A stretch of DNA of 64,000 nucleotides, taken from positions 1 through 64,000 of the forward strand of contig CAINDA010000049.1 of NCBI GenBank assembly GCA_903847205.1. The letters are read 5' to 3'. A program made the position numbers and the translations under genes. The notes under the pieces were generated by a model, which had not been told where the DNA came from, did no database searches, and saw only the letters and a program-made list of their open reading frames with translations. Positions 25,474-34,196 of the stretch are shown one piece after another; positions within the stretch are counted from its first letter, which is position 1, and each line of letters opens with the position of its first letter. The stretch is from an uncultured Bacteroidota bacterium (GTDB taxonomy: Bacteria; Bacteroidota; Bacteroidia; 2-12-FULL-35-15).

Positions 25474-26301
25474 ATGAAAAATTTAATAACTGAATTATTT
25501 GAAAGAAATAAAAATTCACATTCCGCTTTCCCGGATAAAGTTTCGGCAGAAGAATTTATTGATAAATTATTTAACCTGCTTTTTGTTAATGGCGCTGTAA
25601 AGGAAAAAGCCATTGATGAATTTAAAGAAGAATTCCTGTCTTTGAGAAATTTATTTTACCAGTTGCTGCTATCCGGAAGAGCTGCTGAAGAAGATGCAAA
25701 AAGGGCTGTAGATGATTTTTTTAAAAACCTGCCCTTAATTTATGCAGATGCAATGCTTGATGCAAAAGCTATTCTGGAGTTTGACCCTGCAGCTGATTCG
25801 ATAGATGAAGTGCTGCAAGTATATCCGGGCTTCTATGCAATTGCAGTTCACCGCATCTCACATTTTTTATGGCAGCAGAAAATTACATCTTTATCACGTT
25901 TGTTTGCTGAGAAGGCTCACAGTAAAACCGGAATTGATATTCATCCTGCAGCGCTGATTGGAGAGGCTTTTGCCATCGATCACGGAACAGGAATTGTTAT
26001 CGGACAGACTGCTGTTATCGGCTGCCGTGTAAAAATTTACCAGGGAGTTACATTAGGTGCTTTAACTGTTGCGAAAGAAAATGCAAGCCGGCAGCGTCAT
26101 CCGACTATTGAGGATGATGTAATTATTTATTCAAACGCAACCATACTTGGAGGAACAACAACGATAGGCCGCGAAAGCATTATTGGCGGTAACGTTTGGC
26201 TGACCAGCAGTGTCCCGTCAAACTCCGTAGTATTTCATAAAAGCGAAATGAAAATCAAAGACAACACACCATTTGCCGAACCCATCAATTTTATTATTTA
26301 A
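25474..26301 (+). CDS. cysE: Serine O-acetyltransferase
   Basis: 275 residues. A helical N-terminal half (typical SATase_N-like) precedes a left-handed beta-helix of hexapeptide repeats (GIDIHPAALIGEAFAIDHGT, VIGCRVKIYQGVTLGALTV, DVIIYSNATILGGTTTIGRE, NVWLTSS). The HPAA and DHGTG segments carry the expected catalytic His and Asp region. The enzyme acetylates L-serine with acetyl-CoA to O-acetylserine, the first step of cysteine synthesis. It lies directly after the attenuator and 23 bp before the cysteine synthase gene, so it is the first structural gene of the operon. Confidence 0.94.
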   Translation: MKNLITELFERNKNSHSAFPDKVSAEEFIDKLFNLLFVNGAVKEKAIDEFKEEFLSLRNLFYQLLLSGRAAEEDAKRAVDDFFKNLPLIYADAMLDAKAILEFDPAADSIDEVLQVYPGFYAIAVHRISHFLWQQKITSLSRLFAEKAHSKTGIDIHPAALIGEAFAIDHGTGIVIGQTAVIGCRVKIYQGVTLGALTVAKENASRQRHPTIEDDVIIYSNATILGGTTTIGRESIIGGNVWLTSSVPSNSVVFHKSEMKIKDNTPFAEPINFII

Positions 26302-26324
26302 TCATTTAAGAAAAACAAAAAATT

Positions 26325-27236
26325 ATGAAGTATCAAAACATTTTACAGACTATCGGCAATACGCCGCATGTGCGCTTGAATAAATTATTCGGCAGCAGCC
26401 ACGAAGTATGGATAAAACTCGAAAGAAATAATCCGGGAAACAGCATCAAAGACCGCATTGCACTTGCAATGATTGAAGATGCCGAGCAAAAAGGAATATT
26501 AAAAAAAGAAACACTGATTATCGAACCTACTTCAGGCAACACCGGGATCGGCCTTGCGCTTGTGGCAGCAGTAAAAGGATATAAACTTATTTTGGTGATG
26601 CCTGAATCGATGAGTATTGAGCGCAGAAAAATAATGGCTGCTTACGGTGCAGATCTCGTTTTAACTCCCCGTGAAAAAGGAATGAAAGGCGCAATAGAAA
26701 AAGCTTCGGAGCTTGTACAGGCTTCTGGAAATGCCTGGATGCCTCAGCAATTCGACAACAAAGCAAATGTTGAGATACACCGTAAAACAACTGCTCAGGA
26801 AATTTTAAAAAGTTTTCCTGAAGGTCTGGATTATTTAATTACCGGCGTTGGCACCGGCGGTCATATCACCGGCGTTGCAGAAGTGTTGAAAGAAAAATTT
26901 CCTTCCATAAAAGTATTTGCAGTAGAACCGGCTTTGTCACCGGTATTGAGCGGCGGTGCGCCCGGACCTCATCCTTTACAGGGAATTGGCGCTGGTTTTA
27001 TTCCTTCTATTTTAAATAAAAATATTTTAGACGGTATTATTCAAGTCGAAAAAGATGAGTCATTCGAATATGCAAAACGCATTGCAAAAGAAGAAGGAAT
27101 TTTTGTCGGAATTTCAACAGGCGCTTCTTTGGCAGCCGTTGCAAAAAAACTAAAGGACATTCCCAATGGCTCTCGCATATTGACTTTTAATTATGATACC
27201 GGCGAAAGATATTTATCTGTTGAAGGTTTATATTAA
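26325..27236 (+). CDS. cysK: Cysteine synthase (O-acetylserine sulfhydrylase)
   Basis: 303 residues, fold-type II PLP enzyme. The cofactor Lys is in NSIKDR (Lys42); PTSGNTG (68-74) is the substrate loop, [11 protein letters not shown] the phosphate-binding loop, and [12 protein letters not shown] is conserved. It converts O-acetylserine plus sulfide to cysteine. Length and motifs fit both CysK and CysM; the symbol is a best guess. It is cotranscribed with cysE under the Cys-leader attenuator. The C-terminus is a little shorter than many CysK. Confidence 0.93.
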   Translation: MKYQNILQTIGNTPHVRLNKLFGSSHEVWIKLERNNPGNSIKDRIALAMIEDAEQKGILKKETLIIEPTSGNTGIGLALVAAVKGYKLILVMPESMSIERRKIMAAYGADLVLTPREKGMKGAIEKASELVQASGNAWMPQQFDNKANVEIHRKTTAQEILKSFPEGLDYLITGVGTGGHITGVAEVLKEKFPSIKVFAVEPALSPVLSGGAPGPHPLQGIGAGFIPSILNKNILDGIIQVEKDESFEYAKRIAKEEGIFVGISTGASLAAVAKKLKDIPNGSRILTFNYDTGERYLSVEGLY

Positions 27237-27251
27237 AATTTTAGTTCTTTT

Positions 27252-27345
27252 GTCATCCTGAGCTTTTCGCGAAGGATCTTGTTTTAATTATTGATTTTGT
27301 TCATGAAAAAAAAGATACGTCTGGCGAAAAGTCAAGCGGGATGAC
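27252..27345. repeat. Dispersed inverted repeat element (GTCATCC family)
   Basis: GTCATCCTGAGCTTTTCGC at the left and, in reverse, CGAAAAGTCAAGCGGGATGAC at the right give an imperfect hairpin of ~94 bp directly after the cysteine synthase gene. It may also act as its transcription end. No ORF. Confidence 0.75.
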
Positions 27346-27391
27346 ATTGCGGATAATTTATTTTCATTAAAACCGTGGATTGTTAAAACTT

Positions 27392-27507
27392 TTAACCGCA
27401 TAGAGACATAGTAAAAATGTTTTAAGCGCAGGCTTAGCATTTAACGCTGGGGGGTAAAAAATGGATTTTCTATAAATCTCTCTCTGCCTATGTTTCTATG
27501 TGGTTAA
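27392..27507. repeat. Dispersed inverted repeat element (TTAACCGCATAGAGACATAG family)
   Basis: Arms TTAACCGCATAGAGACATAG (27392-27411) and CTATGTTTCTATGTGGTTAA (27488-27507) match at 18 of 20 positions when paired. The ~75-bp centre has no ORF. This is the second palindromic element in the same intergenic region. Confidence 0.8.
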
Positions 27508-27635
27508 TAGTTGAGCGGATTAATTAGTTTTGTAATCATAAAAAATTCATTCCTCAAAATAAATCTATCCAAAAGAATAAAATAGTACATTCGGGAATGT
27601 TATCAAATACATCCGTAAACTTTAAAAAAAATTTC

Positions 27636-28448
27636 ATGATTCAGCCAAACTTAACGCGTCCCATTGCTTTTTTTGATTTAGAAACAACAGGAGTAAATGT
27701 AGCTTCTGACCGCATTGTAGAAATATCAATTTTAAAAATCTGGCCTGACGGAACCAAGGAAATAAAAACAAAAAGAATAAATCCTACAATTCCAATTCCA
27801 AAACAATCGTCAGAAATACATGGTATTTATGATGCCGATGTTGCGAATGAGCCCACTTTTAAAGGCATTGCAAAGAGCCTTGCTGAATTTTTGAAAAACT
27901 GTGACTTAGCCGGATACAATTCCAATAAATTTGACATCCCGGTTTTAGCTGAAGAGTTTATGCGTGCAGAAGTAGAGTTTGATTTGAAAGGGAGGCGTTT
28001 TGTGGATGTTCAGAATATTTTTCATCAGATGGAACAGCGCACACTCAGGGCTGCGTATAAATTTTACTGCGGGAAAGAAATTTTAAATGCCCACAGTGCG
28101 CAGGCTGATATAGAAGCTACATACGAAGTTTTTTTAGCACAGATGGAAAAGTACGACGGCGTTGAATTTGAAGATAAAAAAGGAAATAAATCTATCCCTG
28201 TAAAAAACGATATCAAGGCATTGCATGATTTTACCAACATCAATAAAAATGCAGATTTAGCAGGACGTATAATTTTTAATGAAGAAGGAATTGAGGTATT
28301 TAATTTTGGAAAGCATACAGGTAAATCTGTTGAAAAAGTTTTGCGTGATGAGCCTTCTTACTATGCATGGATGCTGAATGGCGACTTCCCCTTATATACT
28401 AAAAAAGTATTAACAGACATTAAATTGCGAATGGCATTTAATAAATAA
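27636..28448 (+). CDS. DEDDh 3'-5' exonuclease with ExoX-like C-terminal domain
   Basis: 270 residues from ATG 27636; an upstream ATG at 27597 would add 13 residues before the conserved start. The DnaQ-like fold shows FFDLETTG (first Asp/Glu), EIHGIYD, LAGYNSNKFDIPVL and HSAQADIEAT (His...Asp). The C-terminal ~50 residues (FNFGKHTGKSVEKVL...PSYYAWML) match the small domain found behind exonuclease X-type nucleases. It likely degrades single-stranded DNA ends in repair or proofreading; the exact role is not certain. TAGTTTTG at 27525-27532 is a possible -7 element. Confidence 0.88.
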   Translation: MIQPNLTRPIAFFDLETTGVNVASDRIVEISILKIWPDGTKEIKTKRINPTIPIPKQSSEIHGIYDADVANEPTFKGIAKSLAEFLKNCDLAGYNSNKFDIPVLAEEFMRAEVEFDLKGRRFVDVQNIFHQMEQRTLRAAYKFYCGKEILNAHSAQADIEATYEVFLAQMEKYDGVEFEDKKGNKSIPVKNDIKALHDFTNINKNADLAGRIIFNEEGIEVFNFGKHTGKSVEKVLRDEPSYYAWMLNGDFPLYTKKVLTDIKLRMAFNK

Positions 28449-28543
28449 TTTGAAAAACTTAGAAAGGCTGAAATGAAGATGTTGAATAATTAAATTTACA
28501 AATCTCCAATTCTCTAAATCTAAAACTCTCTAATTCATTAAAG

Positions 28544-29155
28544 ATGAAAATAATCTGCATAGGGCATAATTACCCTGCACACACCAAAGAAATGAATGCT
28601 GCAGTACCTGCCGAGCCTGTTTTTTTTCTTAAGCCGGATACCTCATTAATAAGGGATAATCAGCCGTTTTATTATCCAACATTTTCAAAAGAAATACATC
28701 ATGAAGTTGAGCTTGTTTTAAAAATTAATAAAGCAGGAAAAAACATTCAAACTCAGTTTGCAAATAAGTACTACGATGAAATTGGCATAGGAATTGATTT
28801 CACCGCTCGTGACTTACAGGCCGAATGTAAAAAGAAAGGTTTGCCTTGGGAAAAGGCAAAAGCATTTGACGGAGCAGCTCCGATCGGTAATTTTATTAAT
28901 AAAAAACAATTTGCCGATGTGAATAATATCAATTTTCATTTAGCTGTTAATGGCAGCATTGTTCAGAAAGGCAATTCAAAAGATTTACAATTTTCATTCG
29001 ATGCAATAATAGCACATGTTTCAATTTTTTTTACGCTTAAAACCGGCGATTTAATTTTTACAGGAACACCAGTAGGAGTCGGACCTGTAAATATCGGAGA
29101 CAAATTAGAAGCATACATTGAAGAACAAAAACTGCTTGACTTTGAAGTAAAATAA
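28544..29155 (+). CDS. Fumarylacetoacetate hydrolase family protein
   Basis: 203 residues, a short single-domain FAH-fold protein. Recognisable are MKIICIGHNYPAHTKEM, FFLKPDTSLI, EIHHEVELVLKI with the metal-binding Glu, DFTARDLQ and the C-terminal GDLIFTGTPVGVGPV. Family members are metal-dependent acylpyruvases or oxaloacetate decarboxylases; the substrate cannot be determined here. The preceding spacer contains a run of TCTAA/CTCTAA words typical of the local dispersed repeats. Confidence 0.88.
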   Translation: MKIICIGHNYPAHTKEMNAAVPAEPVFFLKPDTSLIRDNQPFYYPTFSKEIHHEVELVLKINKAGKNIQTQFANKYYDEIGIGIDFTARDLQAECKKKGLPWEKAKAFDGAAPIGNFINKKQFADVNNINFHLAVNGSIVQKGNSKDLQFSFDAIIAHVSIFFTLKTGDLIFTGTPVGVGPVNIGDKLEAYIEEQKLLDFEVK

Positions 29156-29181
29156 CATTAAACAATTTAACAATTCAACCA

Positions 29182-29946
29182 ATGAAAAAATTTATTATCC
29201 CCGCAATCGCATTATTCGTTATGTCGGCTGATGTATGTTTAGGTCAAAGTTTACAGCAAAGAGCAGCAGCAGCAAAAGCAGCAGCCAACTCAGCACTTAA
29301 CGGCAATTCAAAATCAGGAGCTAAAACTCCGCTTAGTAATGATGAAGTGGTAAAAGGGTTAAGGGATGCACTCACAGTCGGAACTAATAATTCAACTGCA
29401 TTTGCATCAAAAGTGGATGGCTTTTATAAAACGCCTAAATTATTTATTCCTTTTCCACCTAAGGCTGCGGATGTGAAAAATAAACTGGATGAAATTGGCA
29501 TGAAACCGCAGACAGACCAATTTGTTATGACCTTAAATCGTGCTGCTGAAGAGGCTGCAAAAAACGCTGCTCCGGTATTTCTTGATGCAATTAAAGGAAT
29601 GAGTATCGGCGATGGTTTTACAATATTAAAAGGTGCTGACAATGCAGCCACTCAATACCTGCAGAATAAAACAACAGCTGAACTGACTCAAAAATTTACT
29701 CCTATTGTGCAGGCTGCTATTAATAAAGTAGAAGTAACAAAATACTGGAATCCGCTAATCACTACTTATAATAAATTGCCCTTTGTTGAAAAACAAAATC
29801 CTGATTTGACAGCTTATGTAACTGAAAGAGCCATGGCAGGATTATTTTTACTGATTGCAGAAGAAGAATTAAAAATACGTAAAGACCCTGTTGCCCAGGT
29901 AACAGATATTTTGAAGAAAGTCTTTGGAAGTATCACCGGCAAATAA
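29182..29946 (+). CDS. DUF4197 exported protein
   Basis: 254 residues. The signal peptide MKKFIIPAIALFVMSADVCL is cut near GQ; an Ala-rich stretch follows, then a DUF4197 domain: GLRDALTVGTNNST, KLFIPFPPKAADVKNKLDEI, MTLNRAAEEAAKNAAPVFLDAIKGMSIGDG and KGADNAATQYLQNKT. Function of the family is unknown. It lies 26 bp after the FAH gene and ends at a strong bidirectional terminator, so the two may be cotranscribed. The spacer contains the word repeat AACAATTTAACAATT. Confidence 0.88.
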   Translation: MKKFIIPAIALFVMSADVCLGQSLQQRAAAAKAAANSALNGNSKSGAKTPLSNDEVVKGLRDALTVGTNNSTAFASKVDGFYKTPKLFIPFPPKAADVKNKLDEIGMKPQTDQFVMTLNRAAEEAAKNAAPVFLDAIKGMSIGDGFTILKGADNAATQYLQNKTTAELTQKFTPIVQAAINKVEVTKYWNPLITTYNKLPFVEKQNPDLTAYVTERAMAGLFLLIAEEELKIRKDPVAQVTDILKKVFGSITGK

Positions 29947-29965
29947 ATAATATGCTGGTTGAATA

Positions 29966-30003
29966 AAAAATCCTTCATGTATTGAAACATGAAGGATTTT
30001 TTT
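29966..30003. terminator. Bidirectional terminator between DUF4197 and usp genes
   Basis: AAAAATCCTTCATGT (29966-29980) pairs with ACATGAAGGATTTTT (29987-30001). T-runs follow on both strands, so it can serve both convergent genes. Confidence 0.9.
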
Positions 30004-30032
30004 ATGAGATAAATTTATTTTTTTTCTTCAGA

Positions 30033-30911
30033 TTAATCTGTCCAGGAGGTAGTGATGCCGATATTAGGTTGGATACTCATTACTGGAATTTTTGAAGTAT
30101 TAATAATCTGCTGGGCAAAAGTACCCATTAAACGCCCTGTAATATTTTCTTCCTGATCAGTCATTATTACAATTAAATCAGCGCCTGAAGTCTGCGCATA
30201 ATCGGATGTCATGTGTGCCTGATTTGTTCCCTTGAGAAGAGCTTTAGTGCAGGGTAAATCGTATTTATGAATGAAACGTTCTATCTGCTCTAATTTAATT
30301 TCAAATTTAGCAAGCTCTATTTCATCAGTAGAATCAGCTAAGCCTGCAATGTGAATTGTTGCTCCAAAATGTTTTGCTAAAATAACTGCAGGGTTTACTT
30401 TTTGGCGGGAGTGAACAGAATCATCAATCGGCAGAAGAATATTTTTAAAACCTATCTGTGAAGCATGAGCCTGCACAGAAATTACGGGGCATTCTGCTGC
30501 TGTAACCACTTTGTAAGTATTGCTTCCGATAAAATGCTCAACAAAGCCGGAACTGCCATGTGTTCCCATTATTATTAAATCAATATTGTTTTCAAGTGAT
30601 ATTGCGGTCACCTCGCTGAAAATAGTTCCGTCAGAAGTAATGCAGGTTGATTTGATGCCGTATTTCGATCGGATATTTTTGGCGACTTCTTCCAGTCTTT
30701 TCTCTATTGCGTTTATAATACCATCTGGCGTATTAACCCGCATTTCAGGAACAACAATGCTGAATTTTTCCCAATGTTTTTCTACCACATGAAGCAGTAC
30801 CAATTCTGCTTTAAATAATTGTGCCGTATATGCGGCGTGCTCAATTGCGAGCATAGATGTTTCAGAAAAATCAATTGGTATAAGAATTTTCTCAATTTTA
30901 AATGATTTCAT
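30033..30911 (-). CDS. Universal stress protein, double Usp domain (paralogue 1)
   Basis: 292 residues, two UspA folds (about 1-150 and 150-285). The first carries ILIPIDFSETSMLAIEHAAY and the nucleotide-binding signature GTHGSSGFVEHFIGSNTYKV; the second begins NILLPIDDSVHSRQKV and has a less complete signature (TDQEEN...LMGTFAQQII). Such tandem Usp proteins bind ATP or other ligands in stress response; the role here is not known. Cytoplasmic. The gene follows a paralogue on the same strand, ~110 bp apart. Confidence 0.9.
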   Translation of the reverse strand: MKSFKIEKILIPIDFSETSMLAIEHAAYTAQLFKAELVLLHVVEKHWEKFSIVVPEMRVNTPDGIINAIEKRLEEVAKNIRSKYGIKSTCITSDGTIFSEVTAISLENNIDLIIMGTHGSSGFVEHFIGSNTYKVVTAAECPVISVQAHASQIGFKNILLPIDDSVHSRQKVNPAVILAKHFGATIHIAGLADSTDEIELAKFEIKLEQIERFIHKYDLPCTKALLKGTNQAHMTSDYAQTSGADLIVIMTDQEENITGRLMGTFAQQIINTSKIPVMSIQPNIGITTSWTD

Positions 30912-31021
30912 AATTATCGTTATTTATAAATTTGTTGATTTTTCGACTTAATAATTTTGTGATTATAAATTTTCTAATTCTCTATTTCTCTATTTCTTCA
31001 TCTCAAAAAATCACTAACTCA

Positions 31022-31909
31022 TTAATACGGATTAGGAAACAAAGTAGTATCTTTTTTATCTTTCGGTGTGATGCTTAATACAGGAATGGCTGAATGATTT
31101 ATTATTTCCTGAGCAGCTGAACCAATAAAATATTTTGTAAAATCAATTTCCTGCTGCGTCATAATCATAATTAAATCACCATCCACCTGGCTGGCATATT
31201 CCAAAATATTGTGCGCCAAAGTATCTTTGCCTTTTATACTTTTAACAATTTCAGCTGTGCATTCTACTCCTTCTTTCTCCAAAAATGCTTTAACCTGCCC
31301 CAATTGTCGTACAAGGCGGTTTACTACAAATTCATCTGTAGTAAATAATACAGATACCACGCGTACAGCAGCACCATGAAACAATCTTGATAATTCTATT
31401 GCTTTGCCGACTTTTTCACGTGTTTCCTTTGTCAAATCAAGCGGAAGCACTATGTTTTTGCAGCCGTTACGGTGATGTTTTCCTTTAATTGTAATAACAG
31501 GTATTTTTGATTCACGCGCCACCCGAAGGGCATTTGAGCCTATAAATCTTTTTTTAAATCCATCTTCACCGTTGGTGCCCATCATTATCATTGAAGCACC
31601 AATGAGTTCAGCAACTTCAGCAACTTTTTCATAAACTGTTCCTTTTGCAATAAGAGTATTAACAATAATTTTACTCTTTTTCTCAGTATCCTCAGCTAAT
31701 TTATCCAGCTGCAATTGAACATTTTTCCGCATATCATCATGCTGTTCATTTGAGAAAAATTTAGCAAGCATCCCGCTGTCTTCAATTATATAAAGCAGCG
31801 TAATTTCAGCGTGATATTCTCTCGCCAGGTTATATGACTGTTCTAATGCAATAAGGGATTGTTCTGAAAAATCTACTGGAACTAAAATTTTATTGGTATG
31901 ATGAGTCAT
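31022..31909 (-). CDS. Universal stress protein, double Usp domain (paralogue 2)
   Basis: 295 residues, paired Usp domains: KILVPVDFSEQSLIALEQSY and GTNGEDGFKKRFIGSNALRV in the first, NIVLPLDLTKETREKVGKAI in the second, where the ATP signature is again degraded (TQQEIDFTKYFIGSAAQEII). It is upstream of a paralogue, suggesting duplication and coregulation. The spacer of ~110 bp between them contains the word-like sequence TCTAATTCTCTATTTCTCTATTTC reduced in repeats, i.e. low-complexity DNA. Confidence 0.9.
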   Translation of the reverse strand: MTHHTNKILVPVDFSEQSLIALEQSYNLAREYHAEITLLYIIEDSGMLAKFFSNEQHDDMRKNVQLQLDKLAEDTEKKSKIIVNTLIAKGTVYEKVAEVAELIGASMIMMGTNGEDGFKKRFIGSNALRVARESKIPVITIKGKHHRNGCKNIVLPLDLTKETREKVGKAIELSRLFHGAAVRVVSVLFTTDEFVVNRLVRQLGQVKAFLEKEGVECTAEIVKSIKGKDTLAHNILEYASQVDGDLIMIMTQQEIDFTKYFIGSAAQEIINHSAIPVLSITPKDKKDTTLFPNPY

Positions 31910-31998
31910 AAATTTTAAATACTTTTGATTTCGTTTTTTAAATTAAATTATCCAGTTGATTGCAGACAAATTTAATAAATCATTTTAATAAAACTAAT

Positions 31999-32877
31999 AT
32001 GATGAATAATATCATTGCTGAAACAGAACTTATCCTCAATCCGAACGGAAGTGTTTACCACCTGAAATTACTGCCTGAAAATATTGCTGATAATATTATT
32101 ATAGTGGGTGATCAAGGCCGTGTTGAAGCTGTTTCCAAGTTTTTTGATACTGTTGATTTTAAAGTTCAGAACCGCGAATTTATAACTCATTCCGGTACTT
32201 TAAACGGTAAGCGGATTATGGTGTTATCCTCTGGAATCGGCACTGATAATATTGATATTTTAGTGAATGAACTTGATGCTGCAGTAAATATTGATTTAAA
32301 AACCCGTACAGTTAAAGAAAATAAAAGAAGCTTAAACATTGTCCGGATAGGTACTTCAGGCGCTTTGCAGGCGGATATTCCAGTTGATAATTTTGTGGTT
32401 TCAACGCATGGCTTGGGTTTCGACGGCTTAATGAATTATTACCTCGATTATCCGTCAAAAAATGAAAATGATATTTCAGAAGCTTTTATCAAGCAGACAA
32501 ACTGGAATAATAATCTTCCTTATCCTTATGTTGTAAAAGGTTCGGAAGCATTAATCAATAAAATAGGCTTTGATTTAATTCAAGGCATTACTGCAACTGC
32601 CCCAGGATTTTACGGGCCCCAGGGGCGTAAGCTTCGTCTTTCCCCTTGGGTGGAAGATTTTAATCAGCAGTTAACAGATTTTAAATACAAAGAAAACCGC
32701 ATTACCAATTTCGAAATGGAGACCTCAGCGCTCTATGGATTGAGTAAATTACTTGGCCATCAAGCCTGCACCGTTTGTGCAATTATAGCCAACCGTGTTG
32801 CTAAACAATACAGCAAAGATTATCATGCTCCTGTAGAAAAATTAATACAGCTTGTTCTTGAGAGATTAACAAAGTAA
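31999..32877 (+). CDS. Nucleoside phosphorylase (PNP/UDP family)
   Basis: 292 residues from ATG 31999; a TTG at 31960 would extend it by 13 residues. PNP_UDP_1 fold: IIIVGDQGRVEAVSKFF, LSSGIGTDNIDILVNEL (phosphate and base region), VRIGTSGAL, and ITNFEMETSALYGLS with the ribose-binding Met-Glu. It is closest in pattern to uridine phosphorylases, which split nucleosides with phosphate; purine or pyrimidine preference is undetermined. Cytoplasmic, single gene. TACTTTTG at 31920-31927 may be a -7 element. Confidence 0.88.
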   Translation: MMNNIIAETELILNPNGSVYHLKLLPENIADNIIIVGDQGRVEAVSKFFDTVDFKVQNREFITHSGTLNGKRIMVLSSGIGTDNIDILVNELDAAVNIDLKTRTVKENKRSLNIVRIGTSGALQADIPVDNFVVSTHGLGFDGLMNYYLDYPSKNENDISEAFIKQTNWNNNLPYPYVVKGSEALINKIGFDLIQGITATAPGFYGPQGRKLRLSPWVEDFNQQLTDFKYKENRITNFEMETSALYGLSKLLGHQACTVCAIIANRVAKQYSKDYHAPVEKLIQLVLERLTK

Positions 32878-33013
32878 CGTTGAAATCTTTTTGGCTTTGC
32901 AGAATTTCTAGCATTTATCCAATATACTTTTGCGACAGTACTTCGAATTAATATGTATTAAGAAACATAATACACACAGGTTCGTTATTCGTTAAATTCG
33001 TAATTCGCAGTAT

Positions 33014-33886
33014 ATGAAAAAAAAGGAATTAAGTGCACTCATCAGCCTGCTTGATGATCCGGATGAATTGGTGTTTAAACAGGTAAGTATGAAGTTTTTG
33101 TCGCTGGGGCAGGAAGTGATTCCTGTTTTAGAGGATGCATGGGAGCACTCATTTGATACCTTGATTCAGAATCGGATTGAAAACATCATTCACCAGATAC
33201 AGTTTGATTTAATTAAAAATGCTTTAAAGAAATGGTCGCATCCCGAACAGCAGAACCTGCTTGAAGGAGCCCTGCTTATAGCAAGATACCAGTATCCTGA
33301 TATTGATACTGCAAAAATTAAAAAGCAGATTAACCAGATTAAACATGATATCTGGCTGGAGCTGAACGAAAATTTAACTGCACTTGAAAAAGTAAAGATT
33401 ATAAACCATATTTTATTCGACGTACACAACTTCAGCGGAAACACTACCAACTACCATGCTCCGCAGAATTCCTATATTAATAATGTTCTTGAAAGTAAAA
33501 AAGGAAACCCGCTTCTGCTTTCCATTATTTATACAATTGTAGCTCAAAGCCTTGATATTCCTATATACGGCGTAAATCTGCCGGAACATTTTATTTTATG
33601 TTTTGCTGATGTAGAGCACATGGGAGTGCCTTCTAAGCCGGGTAATGAAGGAAGCAACGTATTGTTCTATATCAACCCTTTCAGCAAAGGAACAGTATTC
33701 GGCCAAAAAGAAATTGATGCTTTTTTGAAACAGCTGAAATTAGAACAGACCGCCAGTTTTTATGAGCCATGTTCAAATCTTGAAATTATTAAAAGATTAC
33801 TGCGCAATCTAATTGCCTCCTACGAAAAACTTGGTTACCCGGATAAAAGCGAAGAGTTAAAAGGGCTTTTGGAATCTTTGGGCTAA
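33014..33886 (+). CDS. SirB1/transglutaminase-like family protein
   Basis: 290 residues. The N-terminal ~60 residues look like a HEAT-type helical pair (LISLLDDPDELVFKQVSMKF). Residues ~130-230 carry the Transglut_core2 (SirB1) pattern: NYHAPQNSYINNVLESKKGN, LLLSIIYTIVAQSLDIPIYG and LPEHFILCF with the conserved His; the usual catalytic Cys position appears not to be Cys. Family members are often fused to TPRs and have no firmly assigned biochemical function. TACTTTTG at 32925-32932 is a possible -7 element. Confidence 0.85.
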   Translation: MKKKELSALISLLDDPDELVFKQVSMKFLSLGQEVIPVLEDAWEHSFDTLIQNRIENIIHQIQFDLIKNALKKWSHPEQQNLLEGALLIARYQYPDIDTAKIKKQINQIKHDIWLELNENLTALEKVKIINHILFDVHNFSGNTTNYHAPQNSYINNVLESKKGNPLLLSIIYTIVAQSLDIPIYGVNLPEHFILCFADVEHMGVPSKPGNEGSNVLFYINPFSKGTVFGQKEIDAFLKQLKLEQTASFYEPCSNLEIIKRLLRNLIASYEKLGYPDKSEELKGLLESLG

Positions 33887-33938
33887 GTTTACCATTTTTA
33901 CATTCGTACCGATCTTCCATACAATTATACTGAGTTTC

Positions 33939-34036
33939 CCTGCAAAGGATTAAGTATGTACTACCGTACCTGCATGATTTCCTGCAAAGCATTACGTGGG
34001 TACCACCGCACAGACCTCAATCCCTGCAAAGGATCT
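33939..34036 (+). repeat. 42-bp tandem repeat array, left flank of the fibre island
   Basis: The anchor CCTGCAAAG recurs at 33939, 33981 and 34023 (last two with one change), exactly 42 bp apart; GTACxACCGTACC also recurs in the linker. The same 42-bp family, in the same orientation, forms a longer array at 54393-54674. One frame reads PCKG/SCKA motifs every 14 codons before a stop. Confidence 0.8.
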
Positions 34037-34196
34037 CATTAGTCCCCTTTTTTGAACGTATATTCAAAGATATTTACATCTGTCTTTACATTTGCTGAAA
34101 CCTCCTGCTTGTATATCTATCTTAAAAATAGTTTATATTCGCATATTGGTGATAAAAACTCCCAAGTCAGACAGTATAAATGTAAAAATTGCCCCG

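Noticed and set aside
33939-34036. CRISPR array
   Set aside because: The 42-bp units are contiguous degenerate tandem repeats with no unique spacers, and no cas genes are present. The same holds for 54393-54674.
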